From positions 18,536-82,535 of the forward strand of contig CAJUSO010000008.1 in assembly GCA_910588965.1 (NCBI GenBank): a stretch of 64,000 nucleotides of DNA. Direction: 5' to 3'. A model generated the notes under the pieces. That model saw only the letters and a program-made list of their open reading frames with translations. It had not been told where the DNA came from and ran no database searches. A program made the position numbers and the translations under genes. Origin of the DNA: an uncultured Lachnospiraceae bacterium (GTDB lineage Bacteria > Bacillota > Clostridia > Lachnospirales > Lachnospiraceae). Shown one piece after another: positions 43,627 to 53,311 of the stretch. Position 1 is the first letter of the stretch, and each line of letters begins with the position of its first letter.

Positions 43627-44994
43627 ATGGAGAAATTTTTTAAGCTGAAGGAAAACCACACAACGGTAAGGACAGAGGTTATTGCAGGTTTTACGACCTT
43701 TATGACCATGGCCTATATCCTTGCAGTAAACCCCAGCATCCTATCCGCGGCAGGGATGAACGCAAACGCCGTGCTGATTGCAACGGCGCTGGCTTCCTTT
43801 GTAGGGACGCTTTTGATGGCAGTCCTTGCCAATTACCCCTTTGCCCTGGCGCCCGGTATGGGGCTGAACGCCTATTTTGCCTATACCGTTGTCCTCGGCA
43901 TGGGGTATTCCTGGCAATTTGCGCTGTTTGCCGTCTTTGTGGAAGGCGTTATCTTCATCATCCTGTCATTGACGAATGTGCGGGAAGCTATCTTCAATGC
44001 AATCCCGCTGACCTTAAAAGCAGCCGTCAGTGTGGGGATTGGGCTGTTTATCGCCTTTATCGGGCTGCAGGACGCCAAATTAATTGTAGGCAGCGAGTCC
44101 ACCCTGGTCACTTACCAGAACTTTAAGGGGGATACCTTCCCTTCCGTGGGCGTAGGCGCTGTCCTTGCCTTGGTGGGCGTTCTGATTACGGCTGTCCTTT
44201 TGGCCAAGAAAGTGAAAGGCGGCATTCTGATTGGCATCTTTGCCACATGGGTTTTAGGGATCCTATGCGAACTGGCTGGGATTTATGTGCCAAATCCGGA
44301 TATGAACATGTTTTCCGTCATCCCATCTGGGCTTATAAGCCTTGACTTCTCTTCCTTCCAGGAGACCTTTGGGGCAGTATTCACCATGGATTTCAGCACA
44401 ATAAACATAGGGGACTTTCTCATTATTATGTTCTCCTTCCTGTTTGTAGACCTGTTTGATACCCTTGGGACCCTGATTGGGGTTTCCTCCAAAGCGGACA
44501 TGCTGGATAAGGATGGGAAACTGCCGCGCATTAAGCCGGCCTTGCTGTCAGACGCAATTGCCACCTGCGTTGGGGCGGTGTTCGGGACTTCCACTACCAC
44601 TACTTTTGTGGAAAGCGCTTCCGGCGTTACGGCAGGCGGGCGTACCGGCCTTACGGCGCTGACTACGGCAGGCCTGTTCCTGCTTTCCGTTATCTTCTCT
44701 CCGTTGTTCTTAAGCATCCCCTCCTTTGCGATTGCCCCCGCCCTGATAATTGTAGGGTTCTACATGATGGGGTCTGTTACAAAAATCGACTTTGAGGACA
44801 TGACGGACGCCATCCCGGCTTTCCTCTGCATCATTGCTATGCCGCTGGCTTACAGTATTTCAGAAGGGATTGCCATTGGGGTAATTTCCTGGACAATCAT
44901 CAATTTACTTACAGGGAAGGCAAAAGAGAAGAAAATCAGCATCCTAATGTATGTGCTGGCTATTTTATTTATATTAAAATACGTGTTCTTATAA
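43627..44994 (+). CDS. NCS2-family purine permease (AzgA/PbuG type)
   Basis: A 455-residue membrane protein of the nucleobase-cation symport 2 family, AzgA-like branch. It starts ENHTTVRTEVIAGFTTFMTM and contains MGLNAYFAYTVVLGMG, DTLGTLIGVSSKADMLDKDG and the ESASGVTAGGRTGLTAL loop. Relatives import adenine, guanine or hypoxanthine with protons. AGGAGAG lies before the ATG at 43627. A strong hairpin after the gene serves as terminator for it and for the convergent acetyltransferase gene. Confidence 0.94.
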   Translation: MEKFFKLKENHTTVRTEVIAGFTTFMTMAYILAVNPSILSAAGMNANAVLIATALASFVGTLLMAVLANYPFALAPGMGLNAYFAYTVVLGMGYSWQFALFAVFVEGVIFIILSLTNVREAIFNAIPLTLKAAVSVGIGLFIAFIGLQDAKLIVGSESTLVTYQNFKGDTFPSVGVGAVLALVGVLITAVLLAKKVKGGILIGIFATWVLGILCELAGIYVPNPDMNMFSVIPSGLISLDFSSFQETFGAVFTMDFSTINIGDFLIIMFSFLFVDLFDTLGTLIGVSSKADMLDKDGKLPRIKPALLSDAIATCVGAVFGTSTTTTFVESASGVTAGGRTGLTALTTAGLFLLSVIFSPLFLSIPSFAIAPALIIVGFYMMGSVTKIDFEDMTDAIPAFLCIIAMPLAYSISEGIAIGVISWTIINLLTGKAKEKKISILMYVLAILFILKYVFL

Positions 44995-45025
44995 GGATCC
45001 TGCATCTTCCATGAAGGAAAAACAG

Positions 45026-45072
45026 GGGCTGCTGCAGAATGAAATTTGTCTCATTCTGCAGCAGCCCTATTT
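45026..45072. terminator. bidirectional terminator between the NCS2 and GNAT genes
   Basis: GGGCTGCTGCAGAATGA (45026-45042) pairs perfectly over 17 bp with its complement at 45051-45067. The plus strand continues CTATTTTA, and the minus strand continues CCTGTTTTTCC. Confidence 0.92.
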
Positions 45073-45079
45073 TAATCCG

Positions 45080-45889
45080 CTAAAATCCCGAATGCTTCGG
45101 TGCGCCGAAATCATAGACCTCATACACAGGGTACGCCCTCTCAAAATGGTATCCCAGCTTTTCTGCAAGGGCTACAGACCACTTATTCTGGGCATCCCAG
45201 CTAGGGTACAGGCCCCGGTCCATGCACTCTAACACCAGCCTTGCCCCGCAGGCAGAAGCCAGCCCTTGCCTGCGGCAATCCTCCCTGGTGGCAATTTCAA
45301 TCTCAATCCCGCCCTGATAAACGGAATAAGATGAGGCTCCGGATACCAGTTCGCCGCCTTTCAAGGCAGCTACGCCCAATCCCCTCCTGCGGTAATCCCC
45401 ATAAGAGGCAAATTGGGCTGTAAAATCCACCGACCAGGGGTTTTCCCTTGTCTTATGGAAAATAGCCTCATCTATCAGCTTTACCTCATACCCTGCAGGA
45501 AGGCTATCTGCGATTCCCATAAGGTATTCCCGGTCAAAAATGCCCGGCTCTTTTTTAATGGCATACCGTTCTGCCCGTTTGCAGCCCGTCCCGTAAATAC
45601 GCCCGATTTCTTCCATCCAATCCCCGCACCCCTGTTGGGAAGGCACCATAATAATAAAACGGGAAGCCCTTTCTGCAGGCTTTTCCCGGATTAGCTCCGG
45701 ATTTACTTTTCCTGAAAAATAACAGAAATCCCCCAGGATAATCCGTGCTGATGTTGGGTTGTGCACGTCATCTGCCCAGGCCTCCCCCATACAGCCCTGC
45801 AGGCAGGACCAAATCAGGGATTCCTCCCATCCTGCAAAAAGCGGGGCTATCACAAGGACCGAGGATGGGCTTAATTTATAAATTGGCAT
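45080..45889 (-). CDS. GNAT-family N-acetyltransferase
   Basis: A 269-residue acetyltransferase. The C-terminal half carries the GNAT acetyl-CoA site: GGIEIEIATREDCRRQGLAS, where RRQGLA is the Q/RxxGxG/A motif, then ARLVLECMDRGLYPSWDAQN. The first half (IAPLFAGWEESLIWSCLQGC) is a conserved domain of Lachnospiraceae homologues. The start is uncertain: the ATG at 45889 fits the family but has only a weak site, and an ATG at 45916 lies deeper in the HAD gene. Either way the gene overlaps the preceding HAD hydrolase gene. The acceptor substrate is unknown. Confidence 0.8.
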   Translation of the reverse strand: MPIYKLSPSSVLVIAPLFAGWEESLIWSCLQGCMGEAWADDVHNPTSARIILGDFCYFSGKVNPELIREKPAERASRFIIMVPSQQGCGDWMEEIGRIYGTGCKRAERYAIKKEPGIFDREYLMGIADSLPAGYEVKLIDEAIFHKTRENPWSVDFTAQFASYGDYRRRGLGVAALKGGELVSGASSYSVYQGGIEIEIATREDCRRQGLASACGARLVLECMDRGLYPSWDAQNKWSVALAEKLGYHFERAYPVYEVYDFGAPKHSGF

Positions 45890-46734
45890 TCTGGCCACCG
45901 GATCCTTTCTCTGCATGCCGCCTCATCTACATAATGAAGCACAAAATCTGAAAACACCTTTTCATGGTCCATATAAAACAGACGCCGCTTCTTGATCCCC
46001 CTCCCCTGCATCTCTTTTGGGGCAAGCGCAACATCCGCCTCCAGCAGCATGGGGATGTCAAATTCACTGTCCCCTGCCGCAACCGTGCCGCAAGGAATGC
46101 CATCCTTCCCCTGCTGCGGCCCTGTATACCCTCCCGGCAGGACACCCGCTCCCCCCTGGCTTTCTTCCCATAGCCTTTGCTGGAACCTTCGGACAGCATT
46201 GCCTTTGGTCAGTATCTTTGGTACTACATACACTTTCGCCCCATTTAAAAATACATCCACCAGCGAAGGATCCAGCGCGTCCTGTAACTTCCTGGCCGTC
46301 TGCCTGGGGCGCGCGCTTTTGGTAAAGAGGAACAGCTGCTCAATATCCCTGATTTCAAAGTCCACATCCCTATCTTTTTCCAGCAGCTTCTGTGCCTTAT
46401 GTAATTCCTCCTGGCAGCCTGCGGCCATTTCCCTGGATTCCCTATACCAATCCATGTCCTTCTGCCCATCCACTAACAGGATCCCGCCATTGCAGGCCAA
46501 GGCATAGCCAGGGGCGCAAATCCCGAAATCAATCCTTCTGTACTGCTCCACCGTCCTGGTGGTAACAGGCACAAACAGGGATTTTTCATTGACTTTCTGC
46601 AGGAGCTGGTAGGAACGCTCTGTCATAAAAGAGACTTCCCGTCCCTGATAAATCTCTACACAGCGTTTCTCCTCCCCAATATCATGCTTATAGGAATAAA
46701 TCAACGTATTGTCCAAATCTGAATAAAATACCAT
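45871..46734 (-). CDS. HAD-superfamily hydrolase (Cof type)
   Basis: A 287-residue HAD phosphatase. Motif I is YSDLDNTLIYS with the nucleophilic Asp6 and Asp8. Motif II is VPVTTRT, a Lys occurs in LTKGNAV, and motif IV is AAGDSEFDIPML. It has a C2-type cap, as in sucrose-phosphatase and Cof-like enzymes. It follows the P-type ATPase gene at a gap of 118 bp on the same strand and overlaps the acetyltransferase gene. HAD phosphatases are known partners in some Ter-linked gene clusters, but whether this one belongs functionally is not certain. Confidence 0.85.
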   Translation of the reverse strand: MVFYSDLDNTLIYSYKHDIGEEKRCVEIYQGREVSFMTERSYQLLQKVNEKSLFVPVTTRTVEQYRRIDFGICAPGYALACNGGILLVDGQKDMDWYRESREMAAGCQEELHKAQKLLEKDRDVDFEIRDIEQLFLFTKSARPRQTARKLQDALDPSLVDVFLNGAKVYVVPKILTKGNAVRRFQQRLWEESQGGAGVLPGGYTGPQQGKDGIPCGTVAAGDSEFDIPMLLEADVALAPKEMQGRGIKKRRLFYMDHEKVFSDFVLHYVDEAACRERIRWPECQFIN

Positions 46735-46852
46735 CCTGTACTTGCCAACCCTTTCTGGCAGTTTTTAAGCCCTATCTGCCGCCCCAGGCTGCAAAGCGCC
46801 TAGGGCACGCATCGGGGGAACCGCAATGCCCTCCTGGCGTGACGCCAGAAGC

Positions 46853-49507
46853 CTATTCCCTTACCACTGCTTTCCTCAATAAATCCACTGGGATCATGGT
46901 CATGGACAGCAGGATAACCGCTGCCCATCCCGTAATCCCAAAGGGTACGCAGCTGAACATATTCCCAATCCAGGTGAAGGCCGTAAAGGGCACTAAAGCC
47001 GCGTTTACAATCAAGGCCTGCACAAGGATAATCGTAAAGAATACTTTCAGGAACCCAGTATTTTCATTCAGCCCCTTGAATATGCCAAACCTGTCGTCCC
47101 GGACATTGAAGCCATTAAACAAGGCGCTCACGATAAATAATACGAAATACCCTGTTAAATGCTGCTCCTCTGTCTCAAATAACCCCCGGAAGAAGGGGAG
47201 CTTCAGGTACAGGAAGCTGATGGCTGTCAGCCATGCGCCCATGGTCAGGATCTGCGCCATCATCTTCTTGCTGACAATGCTCTCATCCCGCCTCCTGGGC
47301 TTTTCGTCCATGTATTTCTTCAAGGCTGGCTCGTTGCCCAGCATGATTGCGCCCAGGCCGTCCATGACTAAGTTTACGAACAGCAGATGGGTTACCTTCA
47401 GGGGCTCTTCCACACCAAAGAAAGGAGCGATAGCGCTCACCACAACGGCAGCCACGTTGATAACCAGCTGGAACTTGCAGAATTTCAGTATATTATGGTA
47501 AATCGTCCGCCCATACCAGATAGCATCCTTGATGGACTTAAAGTTATCATCCAAAATAACAATCTTCCCAGCTTCTTTGGCAGCCTCTGTCCCGCTTCCC
47601 ATGGCGAAGCCCACGTCTGCCCGCTTCAAAGCCGGGGAATCGTTTACGCCGTCCCCAGTCATGCCTACAACCAGGTTCATTTCCTGGCACAGGCGCACCA
47701 TCCGGGACTTATCGGTAGGCAGCGCCCGGGCAATGACGCGGATTTGGGGGATAATCTTCTTCACTTCTTCGTCAGACATCTCATTTAACTGGGCGGAGGA
47801 AATGGCCCGATCGGATGCTTCCTGCAAAAGCCCGGCATCTTTTGCAATGGCTACGGCTGTCTCCAGCCTGTCCCCTGTAATCATCACGACCTGGATCCCG
47901 GCTTCCTTCACTTCCCGGATAGCCTCTTTGGCCTCCGGCCTTACATCGTCCCGGATGCCCACCAATCCGATAATCACGATATCATCGTTGATTTTGTTCT
48001 CTGCCATGTCTTTTTCAGAATACCCAAAGGCCAGCACGCGCATTGCCTTTGCCGCAAGGGCGTCAATCTTCTGATCCAAGGCCGCCTTGTTGATATCCTT
48101 GATTTCGCCGTCCCCATCCATATACTTGGACGCCATCGCCAGCAGGCGTTCCGGCGCGCCTTTATAGAAGGTCTTCCCCTGCCGGTCAATCCTGGCCTGG
48201 CTGAACTTATTCGTGGAATTGAACCCCTGGGATTTTGTAACGGCATTCTCCTTATCAGCTTCCAGGCTGCGGAAGGTAGCCTCCCCAATGAATTTCATCA
48301 ATGCCTGGTCGGTGGCGTTCCCGCCAATCACCCGGTGCTCGCTGTCAAACATAGACTGGGTATTCTTCCCGATTGCAAAATCCAGCAAAGACTTCACCCG
48401 TTCATGCCTGCCCAATTCCGGGATTTCTATGGATTTCCCATCTGCTGTGAAGAAATCCACCACTTCCAGCATGCCCTTTGTAATCGTACCCGTCTTGTCG
48501 CTGAACAGGATGTTCAGGGAACCTGCGGTCTCAATCCCTTCTGCCTTACGCACCAATACATTGTGGTCCAGCATCTTGCTGGTATTCTGCATCAGCACCA
48601 GGGAAATCATCAGGGGCAGGCCTTCCGGTACGGCGCATACAATAATAACTACCGCAAGGGAAACAGCCTCTACAATTTTCTTGATGACCACTTCCATGCC
48701 TAGGCCAAAGAATGCGGAAAACCCGCCTGCGGAAGTGACAAAATATACAAAGTATAAAAGAGCGATTACAACCGCACCGATATAACCAAAGGTGGAAATC
48801 TGCTTGGCAAGCTTGGCAAGCTTCACCTTCAAGGGGGAATCCGGCTCATCCTCCTGCATCTCCTCTGCCATTTTGCCCATCATGGTCTTTAAGCCCACTT
48901 TACGGACATCCAGGATGCCTTCCCCGTCGAACACCACTGCCCCGCGGAACAGGGAATGGCCGTCTACGAAGGTATCCCCCGTAATGTCATCTGCCAGCTG
49001 CACATCCTCCGTAACGGCTTTTTTCTTACATTCCTCCGCTTCCCCATTTAAGGCAGAGTTGTCTACCCGCAGGTCGCCGGATACCAGGATGCCGTCTGCC
49101 GGGATCTTATCCCCGGACTGAAGCAATACCTTATCCCCTACCACTACGTCGTCCACATCGACCACTGCCACCATGCCGTTACGGTGTACCTTACATTGGT
49201 CTTTTTTTGTGCTGTCCTTCAGCTCACGGTATTTCGTGTCGCTGGCAACGCCAGTCTTGGCAGACACAAAGGCTACAATCAAGACTGCCACAATGGTCCC
49301 TAAGGGCTCGTAGATTTCTGCATAGCCGAAAAAGAACATGCCGATCATCAGCACTGCAATAGCCAGCAGAATCTTAATCATAGGGTCGCCAAAGGTCTCT
49401 TTAAATTCTTCCCAGAAGGTAGTCGGCTCTGAGTCTGGGATTTCATTGGAGCCGTATTTTGCCCGGGAATCCTCTACCTCTTTGTCAGTAAGTCCATTAA
49501 ATTTCAT
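46853..49507 (-). CDS. Ca2+-type P-type ATPase
   Basis: An 884-residue P2-type cation pump with about ten membrane helices. The phosphorylated Asp337 is in FSDKTGTITKG; the actuator loop reads NGEAEE rather than TGES; PEGLPL marks helix 4; and MTGDGVNDSPALKRADVG forms the hinge. The PEGLPL helix and the length resemble the Ca2+-ATPases (PMCA/LMCA type). It probably exports Ca2+ from the cytoplasm. It lies 123 bp after the last terD gene on the same strand. TerD proteins bind Ca2+, so a link between pump and Ter module is plausible. Confidence 0.92.
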   Translation of the reverse strand: MKFNGLTDKEVEDSRAKYGSNEIPDSEPTTFWEEFKETFGDPMIKILLAIAVLMIGMFFFGYAEIYEPLGTIVAVLIVAFVSAKTGVASDTKYRELKDSTKKDQCKVHRNGMVAVVDVDDVVVGDKVLLQSGDKIPADGILVSGDLRVDNSALNGEAEECKKKAVTEDVQLADDITGDTFVDGHSLFRGAVVFDGEGILDVRKVGLKTMMGKMAEEMQEDEPDSPLKVKLAKLAKQISTFGYIGAVVIALLYFVYFVTSAGGFSAFFGLGMEVVIKKIVEAVSLAVVIIVCAVPEGLPLMISLVLMQNTSKMLDHNVLVRKAEGIETAGSLNILFSDKTGTITKGMLEVVDFFTADGKSIEIPELGRHERVKSLLDFAIGKNTQSMFDSEHRVIGGNATDQALMKFIGEATFRSLEADKENAVTKSQGFNSTNKFSQARIDRQGKTFYKGAPERLLAMASKYMDGDGEIKDINKAALDQKIDALAAKAMRVLAFGYSEKDMAENKINDDIVIIGLVGIRDDVRPEAKEAIREVKEAGIQVVMITGDRLETAVAIAKDAGLLQEASDRAISSAQLNEMSDEEVKKIIPQIRVIARALPTDKSRMVRLCQEMNLVVGMTGDGVNDSPALKRADVGFAMGSGTEAAKEAGKIVILDDNFKSIKDAIWYGRTIYHNILKFCKFQLVINVAAVVVSAIAPFFGVEEPLKVTHLLFVNLVMDGLGAIMLGNEPALKKYMDEKPRRRDESIVSKKMMAQILTMGAWLTAISFLYLKLPFFRGLFETEEQHLTGYFVLFIVSALFNGFNVRDDRFGIFKGLNENTGFLKVFFTIILVQALIVNAALVPFTAFTWIGNMFSCVPFGITGWAAVILLSMTMIPVDLLRKAVVRE

Positions 49508-49630
49508 CGTGTTCCTCCTTTAAGGTTGTATTGGCACATTAAGAAAAGAAGAAGAAACTGCCCATTTTTAGAACCGTTCCCCCTTCTTCCCTAAACGAAT
49601 CCTACCCAAGATTTATACGTCTGCCATTCC

Positions 49631-50221
49631 CTAGATATAACGGTTTGCCAGCTCCCCAATCCCGGGGTCGCTGGTCCCCTGCCCTATCGCATTAAATTTC
49701 CATTCTCCATTATGCCGGTACACTTCCCCAAAAATCATGGCTGTCATCCCAGAGTAATCCTCTGTCAGGTTATAATGGCACATCTCATTGTTAGTCCTTC
49801 CATCCACCAGGCGGATAAAGGCATTCTGTATCATCCCAAAATGCTGTTTCCTCTGGACTGCCTGGTAAATATTTACCACTATCACAATCCTGTCATACTC
49901 GCTGGGCACCTGGGCTAAATCCACCAGGATCTGCTCATCATCCCCATCCCCGGCGCCGGTTAAATTATCCCCCATGTGCTGCACCGTGCCGGACTGGTGG
50001 CGCAGGTTCCCAAAATAGACGATATCCTCTTTGCCCCTCAGCTTGCCGTTTATCAGCAAAAATGCGGAAGCGTCACAGTCAATATCCTGCGGCTTTGCAG
50101 AGAAGAACCCCTTCTTCTTCTGCTGCACCTCATCCCATCCTAACCCAATCATAACCTTGGAAAGCCCTGCATTATCCTTTGACAGGCTGACCTTCTGGCC
50201 TTTCTGTAAACTAACCGACAT
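49631..50221 (-). CDS. TerD-family protein (fourth paralogue)
   Basis: A 196-residue TerD-domain protein. The two acidic calcium-binding segments are kept (the IDCDASAF stretch and MGDNLTGAGDGDDEQI). Between the first strands it has a Lys/Phe-rich insert (GWDEVQQKKKGFFSAKPQDI) not found in the two closest paralogues. The C-terminal WKFNAIGQGTSDPG is conserved. AAGGAGGAAATAGG precedes the ATG. It is the last of four terD-like genes, and the P-type ATPase follows. Confidence 0.93.
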   Translation of the reverse strand: MSVSLQKGQKVSLSKDNAGLSKVMIGLGWDEVQQKKKGFFSAKPQDIDCDASAFLLINGKLRGKEDIVYFGNLRHQSGTVQHMGDNLTGAGDGDDEQILVDLAQVPSEYDRIVIVVNIYQAVQRKQHFGMIQNAFIRLVDGRTNNEMCHYNLTEDYSGMTAMIFGEVYRHNGEWKFNAIGQGTSDPGIGELANRYI

Positions 50222-50256
50222 AACCTATTTCCTCCTTTTTATCCTGCGCTTTACCG

Positions 50257-50862
50257 CTATTTCCGCCCGGCTTTCCACCTCAGCCCCCAGTGGAACGCCT
50301 GATCCAAAGCCTCATGCCCTGGGAAAAACCGGACGATTTTTTCCACGCTGAATGTCTCGTCATTCATATTTTCCAGCAATGCAAGCCCGCACATCCTGTC
50401 TGAGGAATTGTATTCATCCATCTTCACAATCAAATCCTCGGCTTTCGGATAGCGGATTGTCACAATGCCGTCCGCCTGCTGCCAGTTGGCAATGCCCTCA
50501 TAAATAAAAGTATAGACAAGAATCCTTTTAATATTCCCAATCTGGTCCCCATTAATCCGCAAGTTCTCGCCTGCTGCCGCCGCCCCGGTCCTATCGTCCC
50601 CGTCCAGGGCGATATAGGGCGGGCGGTTCAATGCGCCGAAGCCGTTCCCCAGTGCCTGCACTGCCCCTTTCTGCCCATCCTTCAATTCATATAAGCATCC
50701 CAAATCCAAGTCAATCCCCTGGCTGCCGCCGAAAAGCCCTCCCAAAAGGCCTTTCTTCACAGGCCGCGCATTCCAGTTCAGGTTCACCAGGATTTCACCC
50801 AGGCCGCCGGAAGCCCCTTTCTTCAGGCTGACCTTCTGCCCCTTCTGCAAGCTAATCGCCAT
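50257..50862 (-). CDS. divergent TerD-family protein
   Basis: A 201-residue TerD relative. The N-terminus (ISLQKGQKVSLKKGASGGLG) is the family one, but the metal-binding segments have changed: QGIDLDLGCLYELKDGQKGA, and GDDRTGAAAAGENL in place of GDNLTGxGxGDDE. The end (HEALDQAFHWGLRWKAGRK) also differs. It resembles the TerA/YceC-like side branch. It may have lost calcium binding and act as a structural partner of the other paralogues. AAAGGAGAATTAAT precedes the ATG. Confidence 0.88.
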   Translation of the reverse strand: MAISLQKGQKVSLKKGASGGLGEILVNLNWNARPVKKGLLGGLFGGSQGIDLDLGCLYELKDGQKGAVQALGNGFGALNRPPYIALDGDDRTGAAAAGENLRINGDQIGNIKRILVYTFIYEGIANWQQADGIVTIRYPKAEDLIVKMDEYNSSDRMCGLALLENMNDETFSVEKIVRFFPGHEALDQAFHWGLRWKAGRK

Positions 50863-50907
50863 ATTAATTCTCCTTTCCCTTCTTATCCGGCAGGGAACGG
50901 ATCCTGC

Positions 50908-51489
50908 CTACGCCACTTCCACGCCATAATTTGCGCAAAGCGCCGCAAGGCCTCCCTGATATCCGCATCCAATCGCATTGAATTTCCATTCATTCCCATT
51001 TTTGTACAGTTCCCCAAACACAGCCGCCGTCTCGATAGAGAAATCTTCCCCCAAATCATACCGCAGCAGTTCCTCCCCTGTCTCCTCATTATAAATACGG
51101 ATAAACGCATTATTCACCTGGCCAAAATTCTGCCTGCGCTGCTCCGCCTCATAAATCGTCACAGTAAACGCAATCTTGGAAATATCCGCAGGCACCATGG
51201 AGAGGTCCACCTTAATCTGCTCGTCATCCCCATCCCCGGCGCCTGTCAGGTTATCCCCCATATGCTCTACAGCCCCTGACGGATGCTTCAGGTTCCCATA
51301 AAACACGAAATCATTCTGTGAGGACACCTTCCCTGCGTCTGTCTGTAAAAATGCTGCCGCATCCAAATCAAAATCCCCGCCTGTATCAAACTGATTCACA
51401 TCCCAGCCTAACCCCACTACAACCTTGGATAAACCCGGATTCCCTTTCGTAAGGCTCACTTTCTGCCCTTTCTGCAAATTCACTGGCAT
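50908..51489 (-). CDS. TerD-family calcium-binding stress protein (second)
   Basis: A 193-residue protein with complete TerD signatures: GLGWDVNQFDTGGDFDLDA and MGDNLTGAGDGDDEQI, and the C-terminal NEWKFNAIGCGYQGGLAALC. Acidic residues in these segments bind Ca2+ in TerD structures. It is very similar along its whole length to the neighbouring gene product encoded at 51558, so the pair comes from a tandem duplication. AAGGAGGTATGGG precedes the ATG. TerD proteins are cytoplasmic and take part in resistance to tellurite, phage and other stresses. Confidence 0.95.
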   Translation of the reverse strand: MPVNLQKGQKVSLTKGNPGLSKVVVGLGWDVNQFDTGGDFDLDAAAFLQTDAGKVSSQNDFVFYGNLKHPSGAVEHMGDNLTGAGDGDDEQIKVDLSMVPADISKIAFTVTIYEAEQRRQNFGQVNNAFIRIYNEETGEELLRYDLGEDFSIETAAVFGELYKNGNEWKFNAIGCGYQGGLAALCANYGVEVA

Positions 51490-51557
51490 TTTCCCATACC
51501 TCCTTAAACTTTTCCTGTTTCTGCACCCTTCCTAACATCCCTGCAAAAGGATTCCCC

Positions 51558-52139
51558 CTATGCTACTTCAATCCCATAATGCCCGCATAAGGCTGCCAGC
51601 CCCCCTTGGAAGCCGCTACCGATGGCGTTAAATTTCCATTCATTGTTATGCCGGTACAGTTCCCCTACCACGATGGCTGTCTCTATGGAGAAATCCTCCC
51701 CCAGGTCATAATGGATCAGTTCCTGCCCGGTGGATTCATCCACAATGCGGATATAGGCATTGGATACCTGGCCAAAGTTCTGCCTCCTCACATCTGAATC
51801 ATAGATGGTAACCGTAAAGGCCACCTTGTCAATATTGCTAGGGATTTTGGCCAAATCCACAAGGATCTGCTCGTCATCCCCTTCGCCTTCCCCTGTCAGG
51901 TTATCGCCCATATGCTTTACGGACCCGCTGCTGTGCTCCAGGTTGCTGTAAAAAACAAATTCCTTCTCCGTCGGGCACTTCCCATTTGCGCCCAGCATAA
52001 AGGCTGCGGCATCCAGATCAAAGTCTGCGCCGGAATCAAATGCATTCACATCCCAGCCTAAGCCCACCATAATATTCTTTAACCCTGGGTTTCCTTTTGT
52101 CAAATCTACTTTCTGTCCTTTTGATAAATTAATTGGCAT
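51558..52139 (-). CDS. TerD-family calcium-binding stress protein (first)
   Basis: A 193-residue TerD protein with GLGWDVNAFDSGADFDLDAA and MGDNLTGEGEGDDEQI, and the same length and ends as the paralogue downstream. It is the first terD gene after telA, with a 20-bp gap and AAGGAGG in front of its ATG. In the related yce operon of Bacillus subtilis the order is terD genes, yceF (TerC), yceG, yceH (TelA). Here yceG and telA come first and no terC gene is visible. Confidence 0.95.
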   Translation of the reverse strand: MPINLSKGQKVDLTKGNPGLKNIMVGLGWDVNAFDSGADFDLDAAAFMLGANGKCPTEKEFVFYSNLEHSSGSVKHMGDNLTGEGEGDDEQILVDLAKIPSNIDKVAFTVTIYDSDVRRQNFGQVSNAYIRIVDESTGQELIHYDLGEDFSIETAIVVGELYRHNNEWKFNAIGSGFQGGLAALCGHYGIEVA

Positions 52140-52159
52140 AAACGAACAACCTCCTTATT

Positions 52160-53305
52160 TTAAATTTTCTTATTGGGCATATGATACATCCTGTTGAACT
52201 CTGTCTTGATGTTTTCAAGCCTTGCCTGATCCTCCATCCGCTGTTTCCTTGCATTTTCCTGGATCTGCTTGGTCTCGTCAATCCCGCTTACAATTGTCCT
52301 CCAGGTTGTTTCCAGTGTCTCAATCTTAATGGAGCTGCCAGACGCCAGCCGGGCTGTCATCTTGGACTGCTCCGCAGTGTTCCTTGCATTCTTAATCAGC
52401 ATCTCGTTCGTCTTCTCATCCAGGGCGGACATGGCTTCTGCCTGGATGCGCTGGCGCTTGAGCATAATGGCCTGGGCCAATGCCTGCTTAAAAACCGGCA
52501 GCGTTACGATAAAAGCAGAATTAATCTTCCGTACCAGGTTCATATTGCTGAATTCCATGGTCTTAATCATGGGGATGGACTGCATTGCCACATTTTCCGC
52601 AGTCCGAAGGTCCTGGGTGCGCTGTTCTAACATCATCAAAGCCTGCTGGAGGCTCTGGATTTCAAACTGGATGGAATTGTCCCCGGTAGACTCCATGTCC
52701 GCCTGCCTCTGGGCAATATAATCCTCTATTTCCCTGCAGCCTTGTTCCCCTGCCAGGATATACTTCACCAATTCATGGTAATAATTCACATTCGCATCAA
52801 ACATCTGGTTCAGCTTGCGGTTGGACTGCTTAATCTCGGATTCATACTGCTTGAGCTGGACGTAAATCTTATCCACCTCGTCCCCCATGGTGTGGTACTT
52901 CGCCAAAATCTTATCCAGCTGCTTGCGCAGGTTCCCAAACAGCTTCCCAAACAGACCTGGGTTCTCCTTAATTTCCTCAATATCAAATTTATCCATAATC
53001 TTGGCCAAGGTACTGAGCATGGCGCTGGAATCGTCCAGCTGGGACATATCCATGCTGTTCAATACCACGTCGGAAGCCTTGGAAATCTCCTCTGCCGCCT
53101 CTGCCCCAAAAGACACGATGGTCTCCAGGTTATATACCTCTATGGTGCTGGCAAGGGCATCCACTTCCGGGGATCCCGTCAAATCCTCATCCATCTGCTG
53201 CCTGTCAGCTACAATATCGTACTGCTCCACCACCTCAATCTCATTCTTGGCAGACGGGACAACCGCCTGCTGCTGCATTGCCGTCTTGCTAAAATCAAGT
53301 CCCAT
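52160..53305 (-). CDS. TelA/YceH-family toxic-anion resistance protein
   Basis: A 381-residue, almost wholly helical cytoplasmic protein of the TelA family: ENPGLFGKLFGNLRKQLDKI, then YHTMGDEVDKIYVQLKQYES and MKTMEFSNMNLVRKINSAFI-type sequence with VTLPVFKQALAQAIMLKRQR. TelA proteins accompany TerD systems and confer tellurite and peptide-stress resistance by an unknown mechanism, probably as coiled-coil scaffolds. AAGAGGTGATGG precedes the ATG, and the yceG stop codon is only six bases upstream, so the two are co-translated. Confidence 0.93.
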   Translation of the reverse strand: MGLDFSKTAMQQQAVVPSAKNEIEVVEQYDIVADRQQMDEDLTGSPEVDALASTIEVYNLETIVSFGAEAAEEISKASDVVLNSMDMSQLDDSSAMLSTLAKIMDKFDIEEIKENPGLFGKLFGNLRKQLDKILAKYHTMGDEVDKIYVQLKQYESEIKQSNRKLNQMFDANVNYYHELVKYILAGEQGCREIEDYIAQRQADMESTGDNSIQFEIQSLQQALMMLEQRTQDLRTAENVAMQSIPMIKTMEFSNMNLVRKINSAFIVTLPVFKQALAQAIMLKRQRIQAEAMSALDEKTNEMLIKNARNTAEQSKMTARLASGSSIKIETLETTWRTIVSGIDETKQIQENARKQRMEDQARLENIKTEFNRMYHMPNKKI

Positions 53306-53311
53306 AGTCCA

